From contig DCHP01000052.1 in NCBI GenBank assembly GCA_002315675.1, forward strand, positions 1 to 20,358: a stretch of 20,358 nucleotides of DNA, read 5' to 3'. Origin of the DNA: Rikenellaceae bacterium UBA1749. GTDB lineage: Bacteria; Bacteroidota; Bacteroidia; Bacteroidales; Rikenellaceae. Shown in pieces: positions 7,103-14,524 of the stretch; the first letter of the stretch is position 1, and each line of letters starts with the position of its first letter. The notes under the pieces were generated by a model. It saw only the letters and a list, made by a program, of their open reading frames with translations. It was not told where the DNA came from and ran no database searches. A program made the translations under genes and the position numbers.

Positions 7103-8674
7103 CTATAATCCTTCAGGTACTTCACAGACCACACGGAAACTTATACTCTTAATGTCTGAATACCACCAGATACTCTTAGGCATCTGAGGATCTGTCTTTA
7201 ACCATGCATCATGATTGGTATGTGAACGGCTGGCACATCTGACAGCAGAAGCATCATCATTGAATGCACCGCCTCGTACAACATGTTCTGTTCCAGTAGA
7301 GGGACCCTTAGGATCTGTAACTCCGTCCTTCAGCATTTCATATGCATTTTCTGCATACCAGTCGGAACAATATTCAAGAGCATTTCCAAGCATGTTCTTC
7401 AAACCAAATGGATTTGCCTTTACTGCTGAAGGCAAATGTGTTTTTTTCTTACCATTCTGGTCATAGAACAGATAACCCTGAGATAATTTTGCATCCTTTC
7501 TTAACTTCTTAGGTTTTGCGTCAAAGAAATACGGAGTTTCCGTACCACCCCTTGCAGCATATTCCCATTCAGCTTCAGTAGGTATCCTGTATTTACGACC
7601 GGTCTTTAAAGAGAGCCATTGACAGAATGTCTCAGCACCATAATATGTCATAGTAAGTGCAGGACGTTCACCAAATCCCCATCCCTGATCAGGATTTCCG
7701 AACGGAGGTGTAGGACCAGATACAGCATCAATACCTTCCATTGAATTATGTGCATATACCTGTGCTGGAGGAGTTCTGCCTTCTGACATTGTTTCAAGAT
7801 AGAATGAAAAATATGCATTCCAAGTAACCTCTGTCTCGGCCATGAAGAATCTGGAAATATTTACAGTCTTCTGTGGGCCTTCGTCGTCATTTCTCAATTG
7901 TTCGCCATCAGGGCTTCCAATTTTGAAACTGCCTGAAGGTATTGCGACCATTTTAAAAGAAACTCCTGTACCTGGAACGGTTTCCTCAAATGTTTCAAAA
8001 CTCTTAACTTCAGCAGCAGACGGATAAATTGTATCATTTTCAACTTGAGATCCTAAATCCGCATTCTGGGAATGATTATAGTTAGGATCATAGTGTCCAG
8101 CATTCAAATGGCAATTGATACATTGTAACTCAGGATCTTTCGGTGCATTTTCCTCATAATAGAGGTGAGCCTTGACACCTTCATCACTTATGCCCTGAGG
8201 GAAAAGATCGGCATGACATTCAACACATGAAGAGTTGAAAACGACCTCTCTGGCGAATTCAAGATCGCCTGTATGTTTATTGTTAATGAATGTACTATCC
8301 TTAGCGCCAACAAGTGATTTGAATAATTTTGACTGATGGTTGGATTTTTCAGTTGGAGCCATCCAATCCGGTTTATAGCCATTTGTAATATAATATGACC
8401 ATAAATCCTTCAGACCTGTCTTTGTCTTTGTCCACACATAATTAAAAGAACCTTCAGCAGGAAGGTGACACTTTGCACAGTCAACTTTTGTACCACTTGG
8501 ATTTCTGAAGTGAACTGACTGTTTCCATGCATCATTATGTTCTGTATGATAATGGCATGACATACAATATTCGTTAGATGAAGTTGAATGCAAACCGAAA
8601 TTAACAAGAATAATAAAACCTGCACCAAGAACTATACCGGCAAGTAAAAAAAGAAAGTGCTTCTTATTTCCCAT
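7103..8674 (-). CDS. NapC/NrfH-like tetraheme cytochrome fused to a SUMF1/FGE-like domain
   Basis: A 523-residue protein. The start is placed at 8674 (MGNKKHFLFLLAGIVLGAGF), which gives a clean N-terminal membrane anchor; an earlier in-frame ATG at 8773 adds a second hydrophobic stretch, crosses the candidate promoter and was rejected. Residues 7-27 are the anchor. Four CxxCH heme motifs follow: CMSCH 37-41, CAKCH 66-70, CVECH 150-154 and CINCH 185-189, the layout of NapC/NirT/NrfH quinol dehydrogenases. From about 238 to the end is a formylglycine-generating-enzyme-like (SUMF1) domain: MVAIPSGSF, ETEVTWNAY, YRIPTEAEWEYAARGG and a final VVRGGAFNDDASAVRCASR. The two FGE catalytic cysteines expected just after RGG are absent, so it probably acts as a binding or structural domain. 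It is predicted to sit on the periplasmic face and take electrons from or to quinone. The partner oxidoreductase is unknown, and no nrfA is nearby. Confidence 0.88.
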   Translation of the reverse strand: MGNKKHFLFLLAGIVLGAGFIILVNFGLHSTSSNEYCMSCHYHTEHNDAWKQSVHFRNPSGTKVDCAKCHLPAEGSFNYVWTKTKTGLKDLWSYYITNGYKPDWMAPTEKSNHQSKLFKSLVGAKDSTFINNKHTGDLEFAREVVFNSSCVECHADLFPQGISDEGVKAHLYYEENAPKDPELQCINCHLNAGHYDPNYNHSQNADLGSQVENDTIYPSAAEVKSFETFEETVPGTGVSFKMVAIPSGSFKIGSPDGEQLRNDDEGPQKTVNISRFFMAETEVTWNAYFSFYLETMSEGRTPPAQVYAHNSMEGIDAVSGPTPPFGNPDQGWGFGERPALTMTYYGAETFCQWLSLKTGRKYRIPTEAEWEYAARGGTETPYFFDAKPKKLRKDAKLSQGYLFYDQNGKKKTHLPSAVKANPFGLKNMLGNALEYCSDWYAENAYEMLKDGVTDPKGPSTGTEHVVRGGAFNDDASAVRCASRSHTNHDAWLKTDPQMPKSIWWYSDIKSISFRVVCEVPEGL

Positions 8675-8692
8675 TTTCAATATTTTATCTTG

Positions 8693-8722
8693 CAAATTTA
8701 TTAAAAAAAAGGAAAAAACATA
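8693..8722 (-). promoter_or_regulatory. Candidate promoter of the cytochrome-SUMF1 gene
   Basis: On the minus strand TAAATTTG (8693-8700) is an exact match to the Bacteroidetes -7 consensus TAnnTTTG, with a weaker TATG (8719-8722) 18 bp upstream in the -33 position across an A/T-rich spacer. The -7 box ends 18 bp before the chosen start codon, which supports that start. Confidence 0.55.
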
Positions 8723-8800
8723 ATAAAGTGTTGATTTTGAAACAAATTTTGATAAAAACATAAAGAGAATCATAAAAGAAGTGAGTAACAGCTAATTCTT

Positions 8801-8833
8801 AAAAAAAAGATAGGCCTCAATATGAAGCCTATC
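8801..8833 (-). terminator. Intrinsic terminator of the uxuA-SDR unit
   Basis: Stem GATAGGC (8809-8815) with GCCTATC (8827-8833). The A8 run at 8801-8808 becomes a U8 tail on the minus-strand transcript. It lies 28 bp past the stop codon of the SDR gene, so the uronate genes are transcriptionally separated from the cytochrome-SUMF1 gene. Confidence 0.9.
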
Positions 8834-8861
8834 ATCTATTATAGCAAGTGTATGACCTGAA

Positions 8862-9680
8862 CTATACACCGCTGAACATACAGAAACCACCGTCAATAGG
8901 GAGATTTACACCTGTAATGAAGGATGCTGCATCTGAACACAGAAACTGGATTGCACCATTCAACTCATTGATGTCACCGAATCTTCTCATTGGGGTATTT
9001 GCAATAACATGATGGCTTCTCTCTGTAAGAGATCCGTCAGGATTGATAAGGACAGCACGGTTCTGGTCACCGATAAAGAAACCAGGGGCAACTGAATTTA
9101 CTCTAATACCATCACCATATTTAAGGGCCATATCCATAGCCAGCCAGCGGGTAAAGTTTGTAACCGCTGATTTTGCTGCTGAATAGCCAGGGACATTTGT
9201 CATTGCCTGAAGAGCAGCCATTGAGGAAATATTTACGATAGCACCTTTTTTCTGTTTTGCCATCTGTTCACCTATTACAATTGATGGATAGACTGTACCA
9301 TTCATGTTAAGATTGGTTACCTTCTGCCAGTCCTCGATCTTCATATCAAAAATTGGCTGATCAGGTCTTAGTGTAGCACCTGGCATGTTTCCACCTGCAA
9401 TATTAATCAGAATATCAATCTTTCCCCATTTTTCAATTACTTTGTCACGCATTGCCTTAAGCGAATCAATATCAAGGACATTGCAAATGAGTCCCATAAC
9501 ATCTCCGCCACCTATAGCTTTCAGTTCTTGCACGCGTGAATCAAGCTGTTCCTGACGAATATCAAGAGCAACGACATTGCAACCTTCCTTTACAAAGCTC
9601 TTTGCAACGCTACCACCGAGTACTCCACCAGCACCGGAAATAATTGCCACCTTACCGGCAATTGAATACATTTCATTCAT
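8862..9680 (-). CDS. SDR-family D-mannonate oxidoreductase (fructuronate reductase)
   Basis: A 272-residue short-chain dehydrogenase. The nucleotide-binding motif SGAGGVLGG is at about 15-23; NIAGG at 93-97 replaces the usual NNAG. The catalytic Ser is in NISSM (150-154), with Tyr166 and Lys170 in YSAAK. Asp40 at the end of beta-2 favours NAD(H). From context it should reduce D-fructuronate to D-mannonate, the job done in E. coli by the unrelated long-chain enzyme UxuB; SDR replacements next to uxuA are common in Bacteroidetes and Firmicutes. It starts 92 bp after the uxuA stop and probably shares its transcript; a hairpin terminator follows. A second possible start (MYSIAGK) lies three codons inside. 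Function rests on context plus family; fold assignment is certain. Confidence 0.88.
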   Translation of the reverse strand: MNEMYSIAGKVAIISGAGGVLGGSVAKSFVKEGCNVVALDIRQEQLDSRVQELKAIGGGDVMGLICNVLDIDSLKAMRDKVIEKWGKIDILINIAGGNMPGATLRPDQPIFDMKIEDWQKVTNLNMNGTVYPSIVIGEQMAKQKKGAIVNISSMAALQAMTNVPGYSAAKSAVTNFTRWLAMDMALKYGDGIRVNSVAPGFFIGDQNRAVLINPDGSLTERSHHVIANTPMRRFGDINELNGAIQFLCSDAASFITGVNLPIDGGFCMFSGV

Positions 9681-9772
9681 AACTATTTATAAGTAATACA
9701 GTTTATTAATACGTTAGTTAGTCAGTTAATTAAACACCATTATTATAAGAATCAAGCAAAACTGAAAACAAC

Positions 9773-10948
9773 CTATGCATTTTTAAGTTCATCCTTAACC
9801 ACGGCCATCATTCCATCCACCTGACCCAGTGCCAGCATTCTACCATGGAATGAGTAGCCAGGATTATACCCTTTTTCATCATCTCCAAGCATTTCCTTGC
9901 CATGATCCACACGCATCGGAAGTTCAGGATTGACATTTTCAAATATTCTAATAAGTTCAACAAGCTGAGCACGTCCTCCTGTATGAGGCGCCTCGATAAA
10001 GTTTCCTCCTCCAAGTAATTTGCAACTTCTCAAATGCACGAAATGGGTTCTTTCCGCAAATTCAGCTGCCATCTCTGGAAGATTATTATGAGCACCTGAA
10101 GAGAGTGAACCAGCACAGAATGTCAATCCGTTATGAGGATTTTTCACTGCGCCTAGGAACCATCTGATATCCTCAGCATTACATACGATCCTAGGTAGTC
10201 CAAGAACCTGATAAGGCGGATCATCAGGATGCACGCACATCTTCATGTCATATTTATCGCAGACAGGCATTATGGCATCCAGGAAATATCTCATATTTTC
10301 CCTTAAGTCATCTTTCGTAATACCGTCATACAGGGAAAGAAGTTTTTTAAATATTGAGACAGGATTAAGATCACCCTCCTTGATATTACCATTTACAAAG
10401 CCCTGCGTCTTAACAATAATGGAATCTATAAGTTCATCCTTATCAGCATCCGTCATAACCTTGTCAAGTTCTTCCACTTTCTTCAAGACATCCTGATCGT
10501 AAGCCTTTTCAGCACCTTCCCTTTTAAGAATCTTTATATCAAAATAAGCGAAACGGGCATAATCAAAGTAAAGTGATGTTGTTCCATCATCCCATTTATG
10601 ATGCAGGTCAGTACGGATCCAGTCAATAACGGGCATGAAATTATAGCATATTGTATGCACACCGCATTCTCCTAAGTTCTGAAGACTAATCTTGTATCTT
10701 TCAATCTGCTCATCCCTATCTGGGCCTGCATATTTTATTGACTCAACGACGGGAAGACTCTCAACAACAGACCAACGAAGGCCATAAGACTCAATATACT
10801 GTTTAAGATCCAGAATGGCTTCCTTTGTCCAGATTTCACCATTTGGAACTTCATGAAGTGCAGTAACAATACCCTCCACTCCTATCTGACGTAGCATGGA
10901 AAGTGTTATTTTGTCTTTCTTTCCAAACCATCTCCAAGTTTTTTCCAT
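9773..10948 (-). CDS. uxuA: D-mannonate dehydratase
   Basis: A 391-residue protein, close to the E. coli UxuA length (394). It dehydrates D-mannonate to 2-keto-3-deoxy-D-gluconate, using Mn2+ on a TIM barrel. Diagnostic motifs are MEKTWRWFGKKD at the N-terminus, CYNFMPVIDW (101-110), CVHPDDPP (238-245), FCAGS (277-281), VHLRS (304-308) and RVDHGKEM (346-353). These supply the expected His/Cys/His/Asp metal ligands (His240, Cys278, His305, Asp348). Upstream lies a 272-bp non-coding gap (10949-11220) holding repeat copy D and 161 bp of A/T-rich sequence in which no convincing promoter was found. The SDR reductase follows downstream. Confidence 0.96.
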   Translation of the reverse strand: MEKTWRWFGKKDKITLSMLRQIGVEGIVTALHEVPNGEIWTKEAILDLKQYIESYGLRWSVVESLPVVESIKYAGPDRDEQIERYKISLQNLGECGVHTICYNFMPVIDWIRTDLHHKWDDGTTSLYFDYARFAYFDIKILKREGAEKAYDQDVLKKVEELDKVMTDADKDELIDSIIVKTQGFVNGNIKEGDLNPVSIFKKLLSLYDGITKDDLRENMRYFLDAIMPVCDKYDMKMCVHPDDPPYQVLGLPRIVCNAEDIRWFLGAVKNPHNGLTFCAGSLSSGAHNNLPEMAAEFAERTHFVHLRSCKLLGGGNFIEAPHTGGRAQLVELIRIFENVNPELPMRVDHGKEMLGDDEKGYNPGYSFHGRMLALGQVDGMMAVVKDELKNA

Positions 10949-11109
10949 ATCTTAAAAATTAAAATGATTACTAAATGTTTTACCTAAAAGTGACTGGTAC
11001 TTCAACTATGGTCATATAATACATCGTGCAGAGTAATAACATCTTGCATGATTTCAAATAGTGTGTTGAGCTAGTATAAAATAGACTGATAGGTAAAGAA
11101 ATAAGCATT

Positions 11110-11207
11110 GTGTCTACTTGAAAAAGTATTTTTTGTCAGTTATACAACTATCACAGGTCTCTGGAATTGAGGTGTTTCTCAATATTAGGACTTTTCCAAG
11201 TGTACTC
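11110..11207. mobile_element. MITE-like repeat, copy D
   Basis: A 98-bp element with terminal inverted repeats GTGTCTACTTGAAAAAGT (11110-11127) and ACTTTTCCAAGTGTACTC (11190-11207), core GGTCTCTG at 11156-11163. Flanks are AGCATT (11104-11109) and TGCATT (11208-11213), a 5/6 target-site duplication. It starts 13 bp past the exuT stop codon (11221) and lies 161 bp before the uxuA start, splitting the uronate cluster in two. Confidence 0.88.
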
Positions 11208-11220
11208 TGCATTCAAAAAA

Positions 11221-12723
11221 TTAAATACTGACAACCTTAAATTTAGGGACTAGAATCTTCATTATGCACCATGCCAGTATATAGGCTACCGCACAATAAC
11301 AGAAAACAATGAAATAGCCCGATTCCTTACCGGTAAAACCAAGAATCTGTGTATTCATGGCCTGAGTCTTATCAAACAGAAAACCTGCTGCGACATGGAT
11401 AATAGCTGAACCGACTCCGCCAGCCATACCGCCAATACCTGTTATAGTCGCAACAGTACTTTTAGGAAACATATTTCCGACTGTTGAAAAAATATTTGCA
11501 GACCAGGACTGATGAGCTGCGCATGCAATACCGATGATTAGTATTGGCCACCAGTATGAAGCATCTGCACCAAGAAATTTCTCTGACCCAAGAAATGGAG
11601 CCGCAAGAGCAAGTAAAGGGAAAAATGCGAAGATTCTCATCGCACGCATACTTCCTGCATATGGGTCCATCTTGAGTTTATTGATAAACAATTTAGGAAG
11701 ATAGCCTCCGAATATGGCAAGTATCGTAATCAAATATAGTATTGTCATCAAGATGACCGCAGTAGTTGTATGTGATGCCAGGCCATAGACATCTTTCAAA
11801 TATGCAGGCGTCCAGAAAAGGAAGAACCACCATACCGGGTCAGTAAAAAATTTACCGACAGCAAAAGCCCAGGTCTGTCGATAAGTAAAGCATTTCCAGA
11901 AGCTGATAATCTTTTCTTCATTCTTTTCAAAATTATCAGAACTATCTTTTTCAGAACATGAAGCTTCATCTTTCACATCCTGGGTAATATATTCCAACTC
12001 AAGTGAATTGAGAAGACGTTTTGGTTGATCCTGAGGTTTCTTGTAAATGAACACCCATACAGCCATCCATGCAAAACCAAGAGCACCCATAATAATAAAA
12101 GCCATTTCCCAACCATTTCCGACACCTGCATCCTTGAAATACTTAGCCAGTACAGGTATAGACACTGGAGAGATCAATGCCCCTACGGACGTTCCCGCAT
12201 TGAATACAGAGGTAGCAAAAGCCCTGTCCTTTTTAGGGAAGTACTCTGCTGTAATTTTGATTGCTGCCGGGAAGTTCCCTGCCTCGCCTAAAGCAAGAAG
12301 AGATCTTGCTGCAATAAAGAAATAGGTACTGACTGTTGTAATAGCAATAGCAAGATCTGCTGTCGCCTGAAGCATAGTTTCAAGACTATCTATTCCGAGG
12401 AACATTCTCGTTGCAGAACCGCAGAAAACATGAAGCAGTGCTGCACCACTCCATATACCGATTGCCAATAGGTAACCTTTTTTGGATCCCATAAAGTCAA
12501 TAAGCCTACCTGCAAATAGCATACAAATAGCATATATCAAAGAAAATGATCCTGAAATGAAACCATAATCCGCATCTGTCCAATGAAATTCAGGAGCTAT
12601 AAAATCCTTCCATGTCAACGAAAGCACCTGACGGTCAAGATAATTGATTGTTGTAGCCAGAAACAGCATCATGCAGATTATCCATCTGAAAGAAGTCATT
12701 TTCTGTTCTTTTGAAACATCCAT
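11221..12723 (-). CDS. exuT: Hexuronate transporter, MFS family (ExuT-like)
   Basis: A 500-residue major-facilitator permease of the anion:cation symporter group, which imports D-glucuronate or D-galacturonate with protons. It shows about 12 membrane segments, an N-terminal NYLDRQVLSL motif (27-36) typical of ExuT/GudP-type carriers, ALGEAGNFPAAIK in the TM4-TM5 region, and a long charged cytoplasmic loop near the middle (about 220-265). It is longer than E. coli ExuT, partly through an extra stretch around residues 100-135. It lies 55 bp after kdgA, in the same direction, so it probably belongs to the uxaC-kdgK-kdgA-exuT operon. Substrate assignment comes mainly from context. Confidence 0.88.
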   Translation of the reverse strand: MDVSKEQKMTSFRWIICMMLFLATTINYLDRQVLSLTWKDFIAPEFHWTDADYGFISGSFSLIYAICMLFAGRLIDFMGSKKGYLLAIGIWSGAALLHVFCGSATRMFLGIDSLETMLQATADLAIAITTVSTYFFIAARSLLALGEAGNFPAAIKITAEYFPKKDRAFATSVFNAGTSVGALISPVSIPVLAKYFKDAGVGNGWEMAFIIMGALGFAWMAVWVFIYKKPQDQPKRLLNSLELEYITQDVKDEASCSEKDSSDNFEKNEEKIISFWKCFTYRQTWAFAVGKFFTDPVWWFFLFWTPAYLKDVYGLASHTTTAVILMTILYLITILAIFGGYLPKLFINKLKMDPYAGSMRAMRIFAFFPLLALAAPFLGSEKFLGADASYWWPILIIGIACAAHQSWSANIFSTVGNMFPKSTVATITGIGGMAGGVGSAIIHVAAGFLFDKTQAMNTQILGFTGKESGYFIVFCYCAVAYILAWCIMKILVPKFKVVSI

Positions 12724-12778
12724 AATACAATATGTTAAATGTTGTAATACATTTTATTATTTGCAGTAGTCCGTTCAA

Positions 12779-13453
12779 CTACTTACCTCTGATTTCTAAT
12801 ATCAATGCAAGAGTTTCCCTGCATTTATTCTCAAGAGCCTTGAAGTCCTCGTCGGTTTTCAAAGACTTAGGGAATAATTTGGATCCCATACCAACCGTAT
12901 AGACTCCGGCATCAAACCATCCCTTTAGATTATCCCTTTCAGGTTCAACGCCACCAGTAGGCATAATGGAGCACCATGGCATAGGAGCAAGAGCCGCTTT
13001 AACAAATCCAGGACCACCTACTGCCCCGGCTGGGAATATTTTTACAACCTCAGCCCCAAGCCGATGGGCCTTGTTTATATCATTGAGACTACCACATCCT
13101 GGAGCCCAAGCTATTTTGCGTGCGTTACATAACACTGCGGTATCTTCATCCAGGATAGGAGCGACGATTCCATCTGTCCCAAGAGAAATATACAATGCGG
13201 CAGTTGCTGAATCAATGACAGAACCGGTAATCAACATCATTTCCGGACAGGATTCACGTACATATGAAATAAGTTCCTTGAACACGACCACTGCACCATC
13301 ACCTCTATTTGTAAATTCAAAGACTCTAACGCCACCATCATAGCAGGCTTTCAACACTTTCTTACAAACTTCAACTGAAGGGTTATAAAATACAGGCACC
13401 ATACCCGTACGATGCATAGCATCATATACTTCCAATCTAGAAAATCTTGACAT
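12779..13453 (-). CDS. kdgA: 2-keto-3-deoxy-6-phosphogluconate (KDPG) aldolase
   Basis: A 224-residue class I aldolase that splits KDPG into pyruvate and glyceraldehyde 3-phosphate. The Schiff-base lysine is Lys138 in VVKIFPAG, the acid/base Glu46 is in RVFEFTNRG, and the phosphate loop MPTGGVEP is near the C-terminus. Length is typical (E. coli Eda has 213). It starts 33 bp after the kdgK stop and is followed after 55 bp by exuT. It could also act on KDPGal, which shares this fold; the glucuronate context favours KDPG. The symbol eda is equally used. Confidence 0.93.
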   Translation of the reverse strand: MSRFSRLEVYDAMHRTGMVPVFYNPSVEVCKKVLKACYDGGVRVFEFTNRGDGAVVVFKELISYVRESCPEMMLITGSVIDSATAALYISLGTDGIVAPILDEDTAVLCNARKIAWAPGCGSLNDINKAHRLGAEVVKIFPAGAVGGPGFVKAALAPMPWCSIMPTGGVEPERDNLKGWFDAGVYTVGMGSKLFPKSLKTDEDFKALENKCRETLALILEIRGK

Positions 13454-13486
13454 ATTAATCTTAACAATATTAATGAGTGAATTGAA

Positions 13487-14524
13487 TTAACGAGAAACCC
13501 TTCCTGATCCATTTCCTGCAATCAGAGTTTCAACTTCTTTTACAGACACCCTGTTGAAATCACCAACAATTGTATGTTTGAGGGCTGATGCAGCAGCCGC
13601 AAACTCAAGAGCCATCTGATCATTATCGTAATTAAGCATACCAAAAATAAGGCCGCCCATAAATGAGTCGCCGCCTCCAACCCTGTCTACAATATGAGTG
13701 ATGTCATATCTTCTGGACTGAAGCAGATTCTTGCCATCCCAAAGAACTCCGCCCCATGTATTGTGACTTGCATTGATGGATCCGCGAAGAGTCATGATTA
13801 TGCGACGGGCACGGGGGAATTTTTCCATCATCTTTTCGCATACATACTGGAACGAAATGGTCTCAATATTACCTGAATTGACGTCAAAGCTATCACTAGG
13901 TTTGATTCCAAAGACTTTTTCTGCATCTTCCTCATTTGACAGAATGATATCACACTTCTCCACTAGTGAAGGCATTATCTCTGAAGCTGTCTTACCATAT
14001 TTCCATAAATTCTTACGATAATTCAAATCACATGAAATTGTCACTCCATGGCGGTCTGCAGATTCAATGGCTTCGGCCAGAACATCAGCAGCCTGCTGAC
14101 TTACAGCCGGCGTGATTCCAGTCCAATGGAACCATCCTGCATTTACAAAAACAGAGTCCCAATCAATGGAACCTTTTTTGATTGTAGCTAGGGAAGAATG
14201 AGCCCTGTCATAAATCACTTTACTGGCTCTGGCAACAGCACCTGTCTCAAGAAAATATATACCTATCCTCTCACCCTGTTTAGAGATATGTTCTGTTTCG
14301 ACATTCAGTCCCCGAAGTTCCTGCAAGCATCTTATTGTCAAATCATTGTTGTCAGGAAGCGCAGTAACGAACTCCGCTGGAACACCATAACCGGCAAGCG
14401 AAACAGCGACATTGGCTTCTGCGCCACCGAAAGTCAGATCAAAGGAATTAGTCTGAGTATATCTTGAGAAACCTGGTGTTGCAAGTCTCATCATTATTTC
14501 ACCGAAAGTAACTACTTTTTTCAT
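13487..14524 (-). CDS. kdgK: 2-keto-3-deoxygluconate kinase (PfkB family)
   Basis: A 345-residue ribokinase-family sugar kinase that phosphorylates 2-keto-3-deoxygluconate to KDPG with ATP. N-terminal substrate-binding signature FGGAEANVAVSLAGYG is at 32-47, DLNYRKNLW at 166-174, and the C-terminal PfkB signature DRVGGGDSFMGG at 280-291 has catalytic base Asp286. The start codon overlaps the uxaC stop by one base (TGATG), indicating coupled translation. The KDPG aldolase follows, matching the order of reactions. Confidence 0.94.
   Translation of the reverse strand: MKKVVTFGEIMMRLATPGFSRYTQTNSFDLTFGGAEANVAVSLAGYGVPAEFVTALPDNNDLTIRCLQELRGLNVETEHISKQGERIGIYFLETGAVARASKVIYDRAHSSLATIKKGSIDWDSVFVNAGWFHWTGITPAVSQQAADVLAEAIESADRHGVTISCDLNYRKNLWKYGKTASEIMPSLVEKCDIILSNEEDAEKVFGIKPSDSFDVNSGNIETISFQYVCEKMMEKFPRARRIIMTLRGSINASHNTWGGVLWDGKNLLQSRRYDITHIVDRVGGGDSFMGGLIFGMLNYDNDQMALEFAAAASALKHTIVGDFNRVSVKEVETLIAGNGSGRVSR

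Noticed and set aside
8675..8773. Upstream in-frame ATG extension of the cytochrome-SUMF1 gene
   Set aside because: It runs through the candidate promoter and poly-A/T spacer; the start at 8674 gives a clean membrane anchor.
9709..9731. Short tandem GTTA-type repeats upstream of the SDR gene
   Set aside because: Too short and imperfect to call a repeat feature; likely chance in A/T-rich DNA.
1..11207. CRISPR or other tandem repeat array
   Set aside because: The repeat units are dispersed over 11 kb with genes between them and have transposon-type ends; there is no regular spacing or spacer set.
12737..12754. Inverted repeat AAATGT / ACATTT between kdgA and exuT
   Set aside because: Arms of 6 A/T-rich bases are expected by chance in this composition; no promoter box is associated.
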